64,000 nucleotides of DNA, taken from Bordetella sp. BOR01. GTDB taxonomy: Bacteria; Pseudomonadota; Gammaproteobacteria; Burkholderiales; Burkholderiaceae_B. Position 1 is the first letter of the stretch; each line of letters starts with the position of its first letter. A program made the translations under genes and the position numbers. Shown here piece after piece: positions 42,944-52,585 of the stretch. Where the stretch lies: NCBI RefSeq assembly GCF_019218885.1, contig NZ_JAHUWT010000001.1, positions 248,001 to 312,000 of the forward strand, in the 5' to 3' direction. Below the pieces are notes generated by a model. It was given only the letters and a program-made list of their open reading frames with translations. It was not told the origin of the DNA and did not search any database.

Positions 42944-44145
42944 GAGTTTCCGGGGCAGGGACGCTCGCCATTACCTTGGCAGTGCAAGCGCTGGTCTCGG
43001 CCGCGGCGCTGGTCGTGCCGGTGCTGGCGCCGGTGCTCAGCGTGTCGGCCGGGGTGGGGGCCGAGCTGGTTGGCGTGTACGTATCGCTGATGTACGTGGG
43101 GGCCATGCTGGGCAGCCTGATGGCTGGCGGCTGGGTGGCGCGCCTGGGAGCCATCCGTGCCAGCCAGGCCGGGCTGGTGCTGTGCGCGCTGGGCTTGCTG
43201 TGCAGCCTGTCGGGCCACGTGGTGTTGTTGGCCGCGGGCGCCGTGCTGCTGGGGCTGGGCTATGGGCCGATTACGCCGGCCAGTTCGCACTTGCTGATCC
43301 AGACCACACCCGCTCACCGCATGTCTTTCGTGTTCTCGGTCAAGCAGACCGGCGTGCCGCTGGGCGGCGTGCTGGCCGGGTTGCTGGCGCCCAAGATGGA
43401 AATCGCCATCGGCTGGCGCGGCACACTGCTGGTCACGGCGCTGGCCTGCGTGGCCTGCGCGCTGCTGGCGCAGGGAGTGCGTGCCGCACTCGATACCGAT
43501 CGCAAGCCGGGCCGGCGGGTCAGCCTGGGCGACCTGCGCACGCCGCTGGCCTTGATTTTCTCGCGGCGGTCGCTGGCGCTGCTGGCCGGCGCCTCGTTGT
43601 GCTTTTCGGCAGTGCAGTGGTCATTCAGCGCTTATGTGGTGACCTTCCTGCACGACAGCCTGGCCTATACGCTGGTGGCGGCCGGGATAATGCTGTCGCT
43701 GGGCCAGGTGGCGGGCGTGGCGGGGCGCCTGCTGTGGGGCTGGTGCGCCGACCGCTACCTGGGCGCGATGGCCACGCTGGCCGTGCTGGCACTCTTGATG
43801 ACCGTGGGGTCGGTCACCCTGGCACTGTTGCCCGCGGGTGCGCCGTTGCCCGCGGTGGCCCTGGCCCTGATCGTGCTGGGCGCGGCCGGGGTGGGCTGGA
43901 ATGGCGTGTACCTGGCCGAAGTGGCGCGCCAGGCGCCGGCAGGCAAGGCCGGCCTGGCCACCGGCGGCGCCCTGACATGCACATTCCTGGGCGTGGTGCT
44001 GGGCCCGCCGGCCTTCGGTGCCATCGCCTCGCTGCTCGACAGTTATCGCATTGCCTTTGTCTTGATCGTGATCCCGGCGTTGCTGTTCGGCGTGTTGCTG
44101 GCCGCCCAGCGGCATCGCTTCAAACCCCAGGAGCTCACCAAATGA
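42940..44145 (+). CDS. Major facilitator superfamily transporter
   Basis: A 401-residue protein with twelve hydrophobic segments. The loop between helices 2 and 3 reads AGGWVARLGAIRASQAG, a loose version of the MFS GxxxDRxGRR motif, and the matching second-half loop is LLWGWCADRYLGA. It starts at GTG 42940, which overlaps the GntR stop (GTGA); the frame upstream is a shadow of the GntR gene. As the operon already has a TRAP importer, this may export a product or provide a second, lower-affinity uptake route. Confidence 0.88.
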   Translation: MRVSGAGTLAITLAVQALVSAAALVVPVLAPVLSVSAGVGAELVGVYVSLMYVGAMLGSLMAGGWVARLGAIRASQAGLVLCALGLLCSLSGHVVLLAAGAVLLGLGYGPITPASSHLLIQTTPAHRMSFVFSVKQTGVPLGGVLAGLLAPKMEIAIGWRGTLLVTALACVACALLAQGVRAALDTDRKPGRRVSLGDLRTPLALIFSRRSLALLAGASLCFSAVQWSFSAYVVTFLHDSLAYTLVAAGIMLSLGQVAGVAGRLLWGWCADRYLGAMATLAVLALLMTVGSVTLALLPAGAPLPAVALALIVLGAAGVGWNGVYLAEVARQAPAGKAGLATGGALTCTFLGVVLGPPAFGAIASLLDSYRIAFVLIVIPALLFGVLLAAQRHRFKPQELTK

Positions 44146-44951
44146 ATCGTCTGCGCAGCCTGTTATTCGTGCCCGGCGACCGTCCCGAGCGTTTCGACAA
44201 GGCGGCCGATGCCGGCGCCGATGCCATCATCCTGGACCTGGAAGACGCCGTCCTGCCCGATGCCAAGCCGGCGGCGCGCCAGGCGGTGGCCGGCTGGCTG
44301 GCAGCGTCGGGCCGCGCGGCCATCGTGCGCATCAACAGCGCCGGCACTCCCTGGTTCGACGACGACCTGCGCGCGGCCCGCCAGGCCGGCTGCCGCGCCG
44401 TCATGGTGCCCAAGTCCGAAGACCCGGCTGTCCTGGCCCAGGTACGCGAACAGTTGGGCGGCACCGCGGTGCTGTTCCCGCTGATCGAGACCGCGCTGGG
44501 CGCCGAGAACGCGCGCGAACTGGCGCGTGCGCCCGGCGTCAGCCGCCTGGTATTCGGCAGCGTCGATTTCGCGCGCGATACCGGCATCCAGGACGAACGC
44601 GGCTGGCTGCCCACGCGCGTCGGCCTGGTGCTGGCCTCGCGCCTGGGCGGGCTGGCCGCGCCCATCGATGGCACCGCCTTGTCCTGGGACGACCCCGCCA
44701 CGCTGCGGGACATGGCCGCCGCGGCACGCCGGCTGGGCTTCGGCGGGCAGCTGTGCATCCATCCGCGGCAGGTACAGCCGGTGAATCAAGGGTTCTTGCC
44801 TTCCGAAGACGAACTGGATTGGGCGCGGCGCGTGGTGCAAGCGGTGGCCGAAGGCGGGCGCGGGGCGATCACCGTGGATGGGAAGCTGGTGGATAAGCCG
44901 CTGCATGATTTGGCGTTGGCCTGGTTGGCGCAGGGCGGTGGGGCTGCTTAG
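44142..44951 (+). CDS. HpcH/HpaI aldolase / CitE-like acyl-CoA lyase
   Basis: A 269-residue lyase: RSLLFVPGDRPERFDKAADAGADAIILDLEDAVLPDAKP, VRINSAGTPWFDDDL, VMVPKSED, LFPLIETALGAENA, LVFGSVDFARDTG and QLCIHPRQVQPVNQGF. Same family as the gene at 8527 but clearly diverged. Candidate (S)-citramalyl-CoA or malyl-CoA lyase giving acetyl-CoA plus pyruvate or glyoxylate. It is the last gene of the operon and overlaps the MFS gene by four bases. Confidence 0.91.
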   Translation: MNRLRSLLFVPGDRPERFDKAADAGADAIILDLEDAVLPDAKPAARQAVAGWLAASGRAAIVRINSAGTPWFDDDLRAARQAGCRAVMVPKSEDPAVLAQVREQLGGTAVLFPLIETALGAENARELARAPGVSRLVFGSVDFARDTGIQDERGWLPTRVGLVLASRLGGLAAPIDGTALSWDDPATLRDMAAAARRLGFGGQLCIHPRQVQPVNQGFLPSEDELDWARRVVQAVAEGGRGAITVDGKLVDKPLHDLALAWLAQGGGAA

Positions 44952-45117
44952 AAATGCCAGTATGGAATAGGGGGGCTACCAACTGGCCGGTGGTGTCGTG
45001 CGGCAATTGGTAAGCAGCATCGCCAAGCTGTTCGGGCTGGTCGAGAGAGGCGCGTCTCGCGCGTCCGAGGAGGCTGCCTCGCAGCCCGTGCTTCTGCGCT
45101 TGCGCCGCAATTCCTGT
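44952..45117. other. Convergent intergenic region (166 bp), no gene called
   Basis: A GTG-initiated frame at 44998 reads RQLVSSIAKLFGLVERGASRASEEAA and then runs on antisense to the LysE gene, so it may be a decayed gene end or chance. I see no terminator with a T-run for either flanking operon. Confidence 0.35.
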
Positions 45118-45726
45118 TCAGGTGCCGGGCAGCGTCAGCCCCATGGCCGCGAACAGGCCGCCGCAGGCCTTGTTGAAGCGCCGGCCGCTGCGTTCCAGGA
45201 ACGGCCGCACCCGGTGCGCGGCGCGCGCCAGGCCGTACTCGACGATGAATTCCATGGATACGAAGGTGGCCGCCATGATGGCGAACTGGATGCCCAGGCT
45301 GCGTGCCGGGTCGATGAATTGCGGCAGGAAGGCGCCAAAGAACAGCAGGGCCTTGGGGTTGGAAACGGCCGATAGCAGGCCTTGCCCGAACAGCCGCGCG
45401 GGGCGCGCGGCCGGCGCGGCCGGACTGGCCTGCAGCTGCACGGCCGGCGCGCGCCAGAGCTGGATGCCCAGATAGACCAAATAGGCGCCGCCCACCCATT
45501 TCAGCAGGATCAGCGCCGGCGACCAGGCTTTCAGCAGCGCGCTGATGCCCAGCATCGACAGGCCGATCACCAGGGTGAAGCCCAGGGTGCCGCCGGCGAT
45601 CGTGCATACCGCCTTGCGGTGGCCATGCAGCGCGCCGTGCGTCAGGGCCAGCAGGGTGTTGGGGCCGGGCGTAAGAGACAGCCCGGTGATGGCAACAAGG
45701 TAGAGCAGCCAGGTGTGCGGGGTCAT
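45118..45726 (-). CDS. LysE/RhtB-family amino-acid exporter
   Basis: A 202-residue, six-helix membrane protein. The family signature is at the N-terminus: TGLSLTPGPNTLLALTHGALHGHRKAVCTIAGGTLGF; later WVGGAYLVYLGIQLWR and FGQGLLSAVSNPKALLFFGAFLPQFID. ATG 45726 places the signature at normal spacing; the in-frame TTG at 45780 would add 18 hydrophilic residues. Exports amino acids or related compounds; the substrate is not predictable. Lies just downstream of the IclR gene on the same strand. Confidence 0.93.
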   Translation of the reverse strand: MTPHTWLLYLVAITGLSLTPGPNTLLALTHGALHGHRKAVCTIAGGTLGFTLVIGLSMLGISALLKAWSPALILLKWVGGAYLVYLGIQLWRAPAVQLQASPAAPAARPARLFGQGLLSAVSNPKALLFFGAFLPQFIDPARSLGIQFAIMAATFVSMEFIVEYGLARAAHRVRPFLERSGRRFNKACGGLFAAMGLTLPGT

Positions 45727-45776
45727 GCTGTTTTGCCGTAGTGCTTCCAGGTGATTCAGTGCGTTCGATGCCGGAT

Positions 45777-46568
45777 TCAAGCCGCGCGGACGTGCGGCTG
45801 GCGTACGTAGCCGGCTGCCAGGGCATCGGATACGCGCTCGGCGTAACGCTGCATGATATGCGCAATCGTCTCCAGGTTCTTGGTCTTGAGCCGCTGCATC
45901 GGTCCCGTCACGCCCAGGCTGTAGATCACGCCCAGATGAGGCACGCGCACCGGCACGCCCAGTGCGGCCAGGCCTTCGTCGATTTCACCTATGCAGGTGG
46001 CATAGCCGCGTTGCCGCACCTCTTCGTATTCGCGGAGGATCTGTGCGGGATCGGTGCACGTATTCGCGGTCAGCAAGGGTAGCGGCTCGGCCAGCGCCGC
46101 CTGGATCAGCGTGTCGGACTGGAACGCAAGAATGGCCTTGGCCGACGCGGCGGCATGCGGCGCCATGCCCTTGCCAGGCAGCACGAATCCGCGCCAAGGC
46201 GTGTCCGGCGCTTCCATCAGGACGGATGACACGCGATGCCCGGCGTGCAGCTTGGCCAGATAGCAGGTCTCTTCCGTTTCCGCCGCCAGATCGGCCAGGT
46301 GCGGCTTGACGACGGCGGCGACCCATTCGGTGTCGGCGCCCGTGTAGGCCAGGCGACGCACGCGATCGCCCAGCATATAGGTGCCGCTGGAGGCCAGGTC
46401 GACAAGTTGCGAATCCTGCATGGTGCCCAGCAGCCGGTGGGTGCTGGTCTTGGGCAGCGCCAGCATGCGGGCGACGTCGGTCAGCCCCAGTCCGTCAGGA
46501 AAGGAAGCCAACAGCTCGAGGATGCGTATGTAGCGCTCGAGAGGGGGAAGTTTGGGGGCGTGGTTCAT
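45777..46568 (-). CDS. IclR-family transcriptional regulator
   Basis: A 263-residue regulator. The N-terminal winged helix is RYIRILELLASFPDGLGLTDVARMLALPKTSTHRLLGTMQDSQLV (residues 12-56), and the effector domain contains CYLAKLHAGHRVSSVLMEAP, AAAKAILAF-like AASAKAILAFQ, and RQRGYATCIGEIDEGLAALGVPVR, the typical IclR C-terminal signature. AAGGATCC stands before ATG 46568; longer in-frame starts would overlap its own operators. Divergent from the ABC transporter operon and the obvious regulator of it. Confidence 0.94.
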   Translation of the reverse strand: MNHAPKLPPLERYIRILELLASFPDGLGLTDVARMLALPKTSTHRLLGTMQDSQLVDLASSGTYMLGDRVRRLAYTGADTEWVAAVVKPHLADLAAETEETCYLAKLHAGHRVSSVLMEAPDTPWRGFVLPGKGMAPHAAASAKAILAFQSDTLIQAALAEPLPLLTANTCTDPAQILREYEEVRQRGYATCIGEIDEGLAALGVPVRVPHLGVIYSLGVTGPMQRLKTKNLETIAHIMQRYAERVSDALAAGYVRQPHVRAA

Positions 46569-46628
46569 GGTGGATCCTTGCTGGCGCATTGTAGGGCTGC
46601 GGATTCGGTTTCCCGGGAAAACCCGGTC

Positions 46629-46693
46629 TTGCTCGCCGCGCGAGTCCATCGCTATCATACCGAAAATCAGTACTATGTTCCGAAAATCGGAAC
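46629..46693 (+). promoter_or_regulatory. Promoter with two IclR-type operators
   Basis: TTGCTC (46629-46634) and TATCAT (46653-46658) are separated by 18 bases. Directly after come TACCGAAAATCAGTA (46658-46672) and the palindrome GTTCCGAAAATCGGAAC (46677-46693), sharing the core CCGAAAATC and centred 20 bases apart, two helical turns. The layout fits two IclR dimers bound side by side, blocking the transporter promoter and also the divergent iclR gene. Confidence 0.65.
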
Positions 46694-46750
46694 AACCCCA
46701 GGGGGATGTTGCCCCGTCTTCGCCGTGATTCGCCACAGGAGCGCCGCAAT

Positions 46751-47893
46751 ATGTCAGTTCATACTTTCCGCCTTTACGCTGGCCGCCGCCTGGCGGCCGT
46801 GATGCTGGCTGGCCTGGCCGGAGCAGCTTGTGCCCAGGATGTGCTGGTGGGCGCCACCGTACCCATGACCGGTCCGCTGTCCTTGACCGGCAAGCAGTAC
46901 TACAACTCGCTCAAGCTGGCCGAGGAAGACATCAACAAGGCTGGCGGCCTGCAAGGCAAGCCGGTGAAGTTCATATTCGAGGACGCCCAGGCGTCCAATG
47001 GCACGGCAGTCAATGCCTACGTGAAGCTGGTGCAGGAAAACAAGCCGGCCTTCACCTTCCTGACCAGCTACAGCACCCAGAACATCGCGGTGGCACCCGA
47101 AGTGGCCAAGGCGGGTATTCCCGCCATGTACGCCGGTGGCGCCGGCGCGGTGGCCGAGCTGGGCAACCCATGGATGTTCCGCATCCGTCCTGAAGACAGC
47201 ACCGCCGCTGTGGCCATGGCGCGTTTCGTCAAGGACCAGCTCAAGCTGGCAAAACCCGGCATCATCTACATCCAGAACGATTTCGGCCAGGGCGGGGCCA
47301 ATGCCGCGGCCGCCTTCCTGAAAGAGCAGGGTATCGCCGCCGTGGGCATGGAAGCCTATGGCCAGAACGACAAAGACATGTCGGCGCAGATTCTCAGCCT
47401 GAAGAACAAGGGCGCCGATGTGATCCTGGCCTTCGTTTACCCGCAGGACGGCGCCATGCTGCTGCGCCAGGTCAAGATGCTGGGCGTGAAACAGCCGGTG
47501 GTGGCCTCTTCCGCGGCTTTCGTGCCGGCCGCCATGCAACTGCTGTCGCCGCGCGACCTGGAAAATGTGTGGGGCGTGATCGACACCTATCTGCCCGCCA
47601 CCGAGAAAGGCAAGGCCTACTCCGAACGCTACAAGCAGCAGTTCTCGATGGATGCCGACCCCTACGGCGCGGCCTATTACGACGGCGCCATGCTCATGGC
47701 CCAGGCGATCAATGCCGTGGGAACCGAGGCGCAGAAGCTGCAGGCCTACCTGAAGGACGTGAAAGACTACCAGGGCGTGTCGCACACGTACGGCTTCGAT
47801 GCACAGGGCAATGGGGTGCATGATGTGGCCGTGGTGAAGTTCGCCGATGGCACCAAGGATATGCAGTTCATCGAAGCCATTACGGTGAAATGA
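46751..47893 (+). CDS. ABC transporter substrate-binding protein, Liv (HAAT) family
   Basis: A 380-residue periplasmic receptor: signal peptide (RRLAAVMLAGLAGAACA), then QDVLVGATVPMTGPLSLTGKQYYNSLKLAEEDINKAGGLQGKPVKFIFEDAQASNGTAVNAYVKLV and later blocks FTFLTSYSTQNIAVAPEVAK, FRIRPEDSTAAVAMARFVKDQ and YDGAMLMAQAINAVG. AGGAG precedes ATG 46751. It opens the operon SBP-livH-livM-livG-livF-aminotransferase-hyuA-hyuB under IclR control. The substrate may be an amino acid, an amide or a hydantoin-like ring compound, judged only from the downstream enzymes. Confidence 0.93.
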   Translation: MSVHTFRLYAGRRLAAVMLAGLAGAACAQDVLVGATVPMTGPLSLTGKQYYNSLKLAEEDINKAGGLQGKPVKFIFEDAQASNGTAVNAYVKLVQENKPAFTFLTSYSTQNIAVAPEVAKAGIPAMYAGGAGAVAELGNPWMFRIRPEDSTAAVAMARFVKDQLKLAKPGIIYIQNDFGQGGANAAAAFLKEQGIAAVGMEAYGQNDKDMSAQILSLKNKGADVILAFVYPQDGAMLLRQVKMLGVKQPVVASSAAFVPAAMQLLSPRDLENVWGVIDTYLPATEKGKAYSERYKQQFSMDADPYGAAYYDGAMLMAQAINAVGTEAQKLQAYLKDVKDYQGVSHTYGFDAQGNGVHDVAVVKFADGTKDMQFIEAITVK

Positions 47894-47921
47894 GCATGGC
47901 GGTCGCGATCAGGGGACTGCC

Positions 47922-48797
47922 ATGCAGGAATTGATACAGCTGCTCGTCAACGGGGTGGCACTGGGCAGCGTCTACGCGCTGGCCGCGCTGGGCTTCGTGA
48001 TTGTGTATTCGGCCACCAGCGTCGTGAACTTCGCCGCCGGCCAGTTCGTGATGCTGGGTACGTTTTTTGGCGTCACCACCATCATCCAGGCGCAATGGCC
48101 GGCTGCTGCCGCCTATCCGATGGCCATCGCCATGATGGCCGCGTTCGGCCTGCTGTTCTATGCATTGGTGCACTTGCCGCTGCAGAACCGCCCCGTGGTG
48201 TCCGTGATCATCGGCACCGTGGCGGCCGGCATCGCCATGCAGAACGGCGCACTGCTGATCTGGGACGCCTGGCCGTTTCGCGTGCCTTCACCGTTTGGCG
48301 ACGGGACGGTCAGCATCGCCGGGGGGGTGATCACCGTGCATGCGCTGGCCACCATAGGCATCACGCTGCTGCTGATCGCCGGCCTGTACGCGCTGCTGCA
48401 CCGCACCGCCATCGGCCGTTCCATGCGGGCGGTGGCACAGGACGTGGAAACCGCAAGGCTGATGGGGCTGCGCGTGCGGTTGCTGCTGGGTTTCGCCTGG
48501 GTGCTGGCCGCGGTCTTCGCCGGCTTTGCCGGCCTGCTGGTCGGCCCGATGTGGTTCGCCGACGTCAACATGGGCGATGCCGTGGCACTGAAGGCGTTCG
48601 CGGCCACCATCATCGGCGGCTTCGGCAGCGTGCCGGGCGCGATTGCCGGCGGCTTGACGGTCGGGCTGATCGAGATACTGGGCGCGGCTTACCTGTCTTC
48701 CACTTACAAAGACCTGCTGGCTTTCGGGATCATGATTCTGTTCCTGCTGGTCAGGCCGCAGGGCATCTTCGGCGAACGCATCGCCGATCGGGGCTGA
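47922..48797 (+). CDS. livH: ABC transporter permease, LivH family
   Basis: A 291-residue permease with eight hydrophobic helices. Family blocks: LLVNGVALGSVYALAALGFVIVYSATSVVNFAAGQFVMLG at the N-terminus, RSMRAVAQDVETARLMGLRVRLLLGFAWVLAA (cytoplasmic EAA-like loop) and AFAATIIGGFGSVPGAIAGGLTVGLIEI. AGGGGAC precedes the ATG. Pairs with the LivM permease two bases downstream. Confidence 0.95.
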   Translation: MQELIQLLVNGVALGSVYALAALGFVIVYSATSVVNFAAGQFVMLGTFFGVTTIIQAQWPAAAAYPMAIAMMAAFGLLFYALVHLPLQNRPVVSVIIGTVAAGIAMQNGALLIWDAWPFRVPSPFGDGTVSIAGGVITVHALATIGITLLLIAGLYALLHRTAIGRSMRAVAQDVETARLMGLRVRLLLGFAWVLAAVFAGFAGLLVGPMWFADVNMGDAVALKAFAATIIGGFGSVPGAIAGGLTVGLIEILGAAYLSSTYKDLLAFGIMILFLLVRPQGIFGERIADRG

Positions 48798-48799
48798 GC

Positions 48800-49780
48800 A
48801 TGAAGAGATCCCACCTGCTGTATGGCCTGGCCGTACTGGTGCTGGCCGCGCTGCTGCCGCTGGTCATGCAGGGCTACGGCAATCGCCTGATGAATACCGC
48901 GCTGATTTCGGCCATCGCGGTCATCGGCCTGAACTTCGTGTTCGGCTATGCCGGGCTGATCTCGCTCGCGCATGCGGCGTTCGTGGGCGTGGCAGCCTAC
49001 CTGGTGGCCATCCTGACAACCACGCACGGCTGGAACCCCTGGCTGGCGGCGTTGCTGGCCATTGCGGCCACCTGCCTGTGCGCGTATGTCACCGGGTGCA
49101 TTCTGTTGCGGCTGAAGGGCCACTATCTGGCGCTGGCGACCTTGGGGCTGAACGTCAGTTTCACTATCGTGGTGTCGAACTGGCTGGACGTCACCGGCGG
49201 CTCCAATGGAATTTCCGGTATTCCGGCCCTGAGCCTGGCCGGGATCGCGCTGGACGACGAGCGGGGGTTTTACTGGTTTTCGCTGGCGGTGTTGGCGCTG
49301 CTGGCGGCATTGGCCGCGTGCGTGCGCCATTCACATGCGGGGCGGGCATTGATGGCGGTGCGCGACGATGAGCTGGCCACTGCCATGACAGGCCTGCCCG
49401 TCACGCGCATCAAGGTGGCGGCGTTCACGCTGGGCGCGGCCTATGCCGCCGTGGCGGGATGCCTGTTCGCGTTCCACATTCGTTTCGTCTCGCCGGAAGA
49501 CTTCAATTTTTCGCATTCCATCATCTATCTGGCCATGCTGATCGTCGGCGGCGAAGGCAGCATCGTCGGCGCCATGCTGGGTGCGGTGGGCGTGACCTTG
49601 TTGCCCGAACTGCTACGCGGCGTGGGCAACGCCTACCTGCTGGTGTTCGGCCTGCTGGTGCTGGTCATCCTGGTGGTGCTGCCGCGTGGACTGATCAGCC
49701 TGGTGGACCCAGCCACTTATCGCCGGCGTGGCCGGCCTGGCGTGGTGGCCCCGGCTGCTCATGGAGGCCGTCCATCATGA
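48800..49780 (+). CDS. livM: ABC transporter permease, LivM family
   Basis: A 326-residue permease with about nine helices. Family blocks: NTALISAIAVIGLNFVFGYAGLISLAHAAFVGVAAYL, LRLKGHYLALATLGLNVSFTIVVSNWLDVTGGSNGISGIP, AGRALMAVRDDELATAMTGLPVTRIKVAAFTLGAAYAAVAG and LIVGGEGSIVGAMLGAVGVTLLPE. The start follows the livH stop by two bases and the stop overlaps livG by four. A short hydrophilic tail rich in Arg and Gly extends the C-terminus. Confidence 0.95.
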   Translation: MKRSHLLYGLAVLVLAALLPLVMQGYGNRLMNTALISAIAVIGLNFVFGYAGLISLAHAAFVGVAAYLVAILTTTHGWNPWLAALLAIAATCLCAYVTGCILLRLKGHYLALATLGLNVSFTIVVSNWLDVTGGSNGISGIPALSLAGIALDDERGFYWFSLAVLALLAALAACVRHSHAGRALMAVRDDELATAMTGLPVTRIKVAAFTLGAAYAAVAGCLFAFHIRFVSPEDFNFSHSIIYLAMLIVGGEGSIVGAMLGAVGVTLLPELLRGVGNAYLLVFGLLVLVILVVLPRGLISLVDPATYRRRGRPGVVAPAAHGGRPS

Positions 49781-50542
49781 CACTCATGCGCGTACAAGGC
49801 GTCAGCAAGCGTTATGGCGGCGTGCAGGCGCTGTCCGATGTCAGCCTGGATATCGACGCCAATCAGTTCTATGCCATCATCGGGCCCAACGGCGCCGGCA
49901 AGAGCACCTTGCTGAACGTCATGACCGGGCTGGTGCCGCCCTCTGCGGGCCAGGTAAGTTTCAACGGGCACCAGCTGACCGGGCAGGCCACTCACGACAT
50001 CGTGCGTGCCGGGATCGGGCGCATCTTCCAGAGTGGCCGCCTGTTCAGCCGCCTGAGCGTACTCGAGAACGTCATGCTGGGCGCGGCCATGCGCGATTCG
50101 CGCTCGCTGGCCGGCATGCTGCTGCGGCCGGCGGCCGCGCGCGCCCGCGAGCGCGCCGCCCGGGATGCGGCTTACGAGACGCTGCGCCACTTCGACCTGC
50201 ATGAACTGGCCGACCGCAGCATAGGCTCGCTGTCGTACGGCAATCGACGCATGGTCGAGATGGCCCGTGTCATGGTGGCCCAGCCGCGCATGCTGCTGCT
50301 GGACGAACCGGCCGCCGGCCTGAATTCCGGCGAGGTCGAGCAATTGATGGCCTTGCTGCGCCAGCTGCGCGAGACACATCGGCTGTCGGTGGTGCTGATC
50401 GAACACAACATGGGCATGGTGATGCGCCTGGCCGAACGTGTGGCGGTACTGAACTTCGGGGCCAAGCTGGCCGAAGGCTCGCCGGTGCAGGTGCAGTCGG
50501 ATCCCGCCGTGCTCGAGGCCTACCTGGGAGGAGGCTACCAGC

Positions 50543-50556
<14 letters not shown>
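49777..50556 (+). CDS. livG: ABC transporter ATP-binding protein, LivG family
   Basis: A 259-residue ATPase: Walker A GPNGAGKST (residues 36-44), Q-loop region IGRIFQSGRLFSRLSVLENV, signature SLSYGNRRMVEMARVMVAQP and Walker B MLLLDEPAAGL, then the switch His in LIEHNMGMVM. The signature starts LSYGN rather than LSGGQ, as is common in LivG proteins. Overlaps livM by four and livF by 14 bases. Confidence 0.95.
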
Positions 50557-51244
<688 letters not shown>

Positions 51245-51262
51245 CCCTGTCAACGAGAAATC

Positions 51263-52585
51263 ATGTATCCCGATTCATCTTCCCGATCACAGGCGCTGCA
51301 TACGCGCGCCAGGCGCAGTCTGCCGGGCGGCAACACGCGCACTACGGTTTATCTGTCACCTTACCCTGTCTATGCGGCGCGGGGCCAGGGGTGCCGCGTG
51401 CATGATGTCGACGGCAATGTGCTGATCGATTGCATCAACAACTTCACCGCGCTGATTCACGGCCATGCGCATCCGGCACTGGCCGCGGCGGCGCATCGCC
51501 AGATCGACCTGGGCACTTCGTTCGGAATGCCCACCGAAAGCGAGATCGTGCTGGCCGAATTGCTGGCCGAGCGCGTGCCCGGCATCGAGCAGATCCGCTT
51601 CACCAATTCGGGCACCGAAGCAGTCATGATGGCGCTGAAAGCAGCGCGTGCCTATACAGGCCGGCCCAAGATCGCCAAGGTCGAGGGAGCCTACCATGGC
51701 TCGTACGACTACGCCGAGATCAGCCTGGATTCGGGGCCCGAAAACTGGGGCGAGGCCGCGCCGGCCTCGGTGCCGTATGCCCAGGGAACGCCGCCCGCGG
51801 TGCTGGCCGATGTGGTGGTGCTGCCCTTCAATGATTGCGCGGCCACCGAGGCGTTGCTGCGCGAGCACGGCGCCAGCCTGGCCGGCGCACTGGTTGATCT
51901 GCTGCCCAACCGCGTTGGCCTGATTCCGGCCAGTCCGGCCTATCTGGAAATGCTGCGTCGCGTAACGCGCGAACTGGGCATTCTCTTGATTGTCGACGAA
52001 GTCATCACCTTGCGGCTGGGGCCGGGTGGCGCACAGGCACGCCTGGGGGTGCAGCCGGACCTGACCACGGTGGGCAAGATCATGGGCGGCGGGTTCCCCG
52101 TGGGCGGGATCGGGGGGCGCGCCGATGTCATGGCGGTGTTCGACCCGTCCGGCGGACGGCCGGCGGTGCCCCATGGCGGTACTTTTTCAGCCAACCCGGT
52201 GTCGATGGTGGCGGGGCTGGCAGCGATGCAGTTGCTCGATGCCGAGGCCTATGCACAGCTCGATCGTCACGGCGACAGGCTGCGCCGGGACCTGAACCGG
52301 GCCTTCGCCGATTTCGCCGTGGCGGGCCAGGCCACAGGGCTGGGCTCGCTGATCAAGCTGCATTTGAAGGCGGATCCGATCGCCAGCTATCGCGACGCGT
52401 ATCCCACGCCCCGGCAGGGGCAGGCCATGGCCCGCTTCAATCGCGAAATGCTCAACCGCGGCATCCTGATGGCCGGCTATGGCCTGATCGCATTGTCCAC
52501 GCCCATGCGGGACGCCGACATTGCAATGATCGCCGAAGCCGCCCATGATGCGTTGGCCGCGCTGCGCCGTGCAGAGGTGCTGTAA
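51263..52585 (+). CDS. Class III aminotransferase, glutamate-1-semialdehyde aminomutase-like
   Basis: A 440-residue PLP enzyme. The N-terminus RARRSLPGGNTRTTVYLSPYPVYAARGQGCRVHDVDGNVLIDCINNFTALIHGHAHP and RFTNSGTEAVMMALKAARAYTGRPKIAKVEGAYHGSYDYAEI are GSAM-like; PLP is held by Lys272 in GKIMGGGFPVGG with LIVDEVITLR upstream. It is not the haem-pathway HemL in context: it lies in a transporter/hydantoinase operon, so a catabolic aminotransferase or mutase acting on an imported amino acid is more likely. The stop shares a base with hyuA. Confidence 0.92.
   Translation: MYPDSSSRSQALHTRARRSLPGGNTRTTVYLSPYPVYAARGQGCRVHDVDGNVLIDCINNFTALIHGHAHPALAAAAHRQIDLGTSFGMPTESEIVLAELLAERVPGIEQIRFTNSGTEAVMMALKAARAYTGRPKIAKVEGAYHGSYDYAEISLDSGPENWGEAAPASVPYAQGTPPAVLADVVVLPFNDCAATEALLREHGASLAGALVDLLPNRVGLIPASPAYLEMLRRVTRELGILLIVDEVITLRLGPGGAQARLGVQPDLTTVGKIMGGGFPVGGIGGRADVMAVFDPSGGRPAVPHGGTFSANPVSMVAGLAAMQLLDAEAYAQLDRHGDRLRRDLNRAFADFAVAGQATGLGSLIKLHLKADPIASYRDAYPTPRQGQAMARFNREMLNRGILMAGYGLIALSTPMRDADIAMIAEAAHDALAALRRAEVL

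Noticed and set aside
51263-52585. Naming the class III aminotransferase hemL
   Set aside because: Sequence is GSAM-like, but it is translationally coupled to hydantoinase genes and lies under an IclR-controlled promoter, which does not suit a haem biosynthesis gene.
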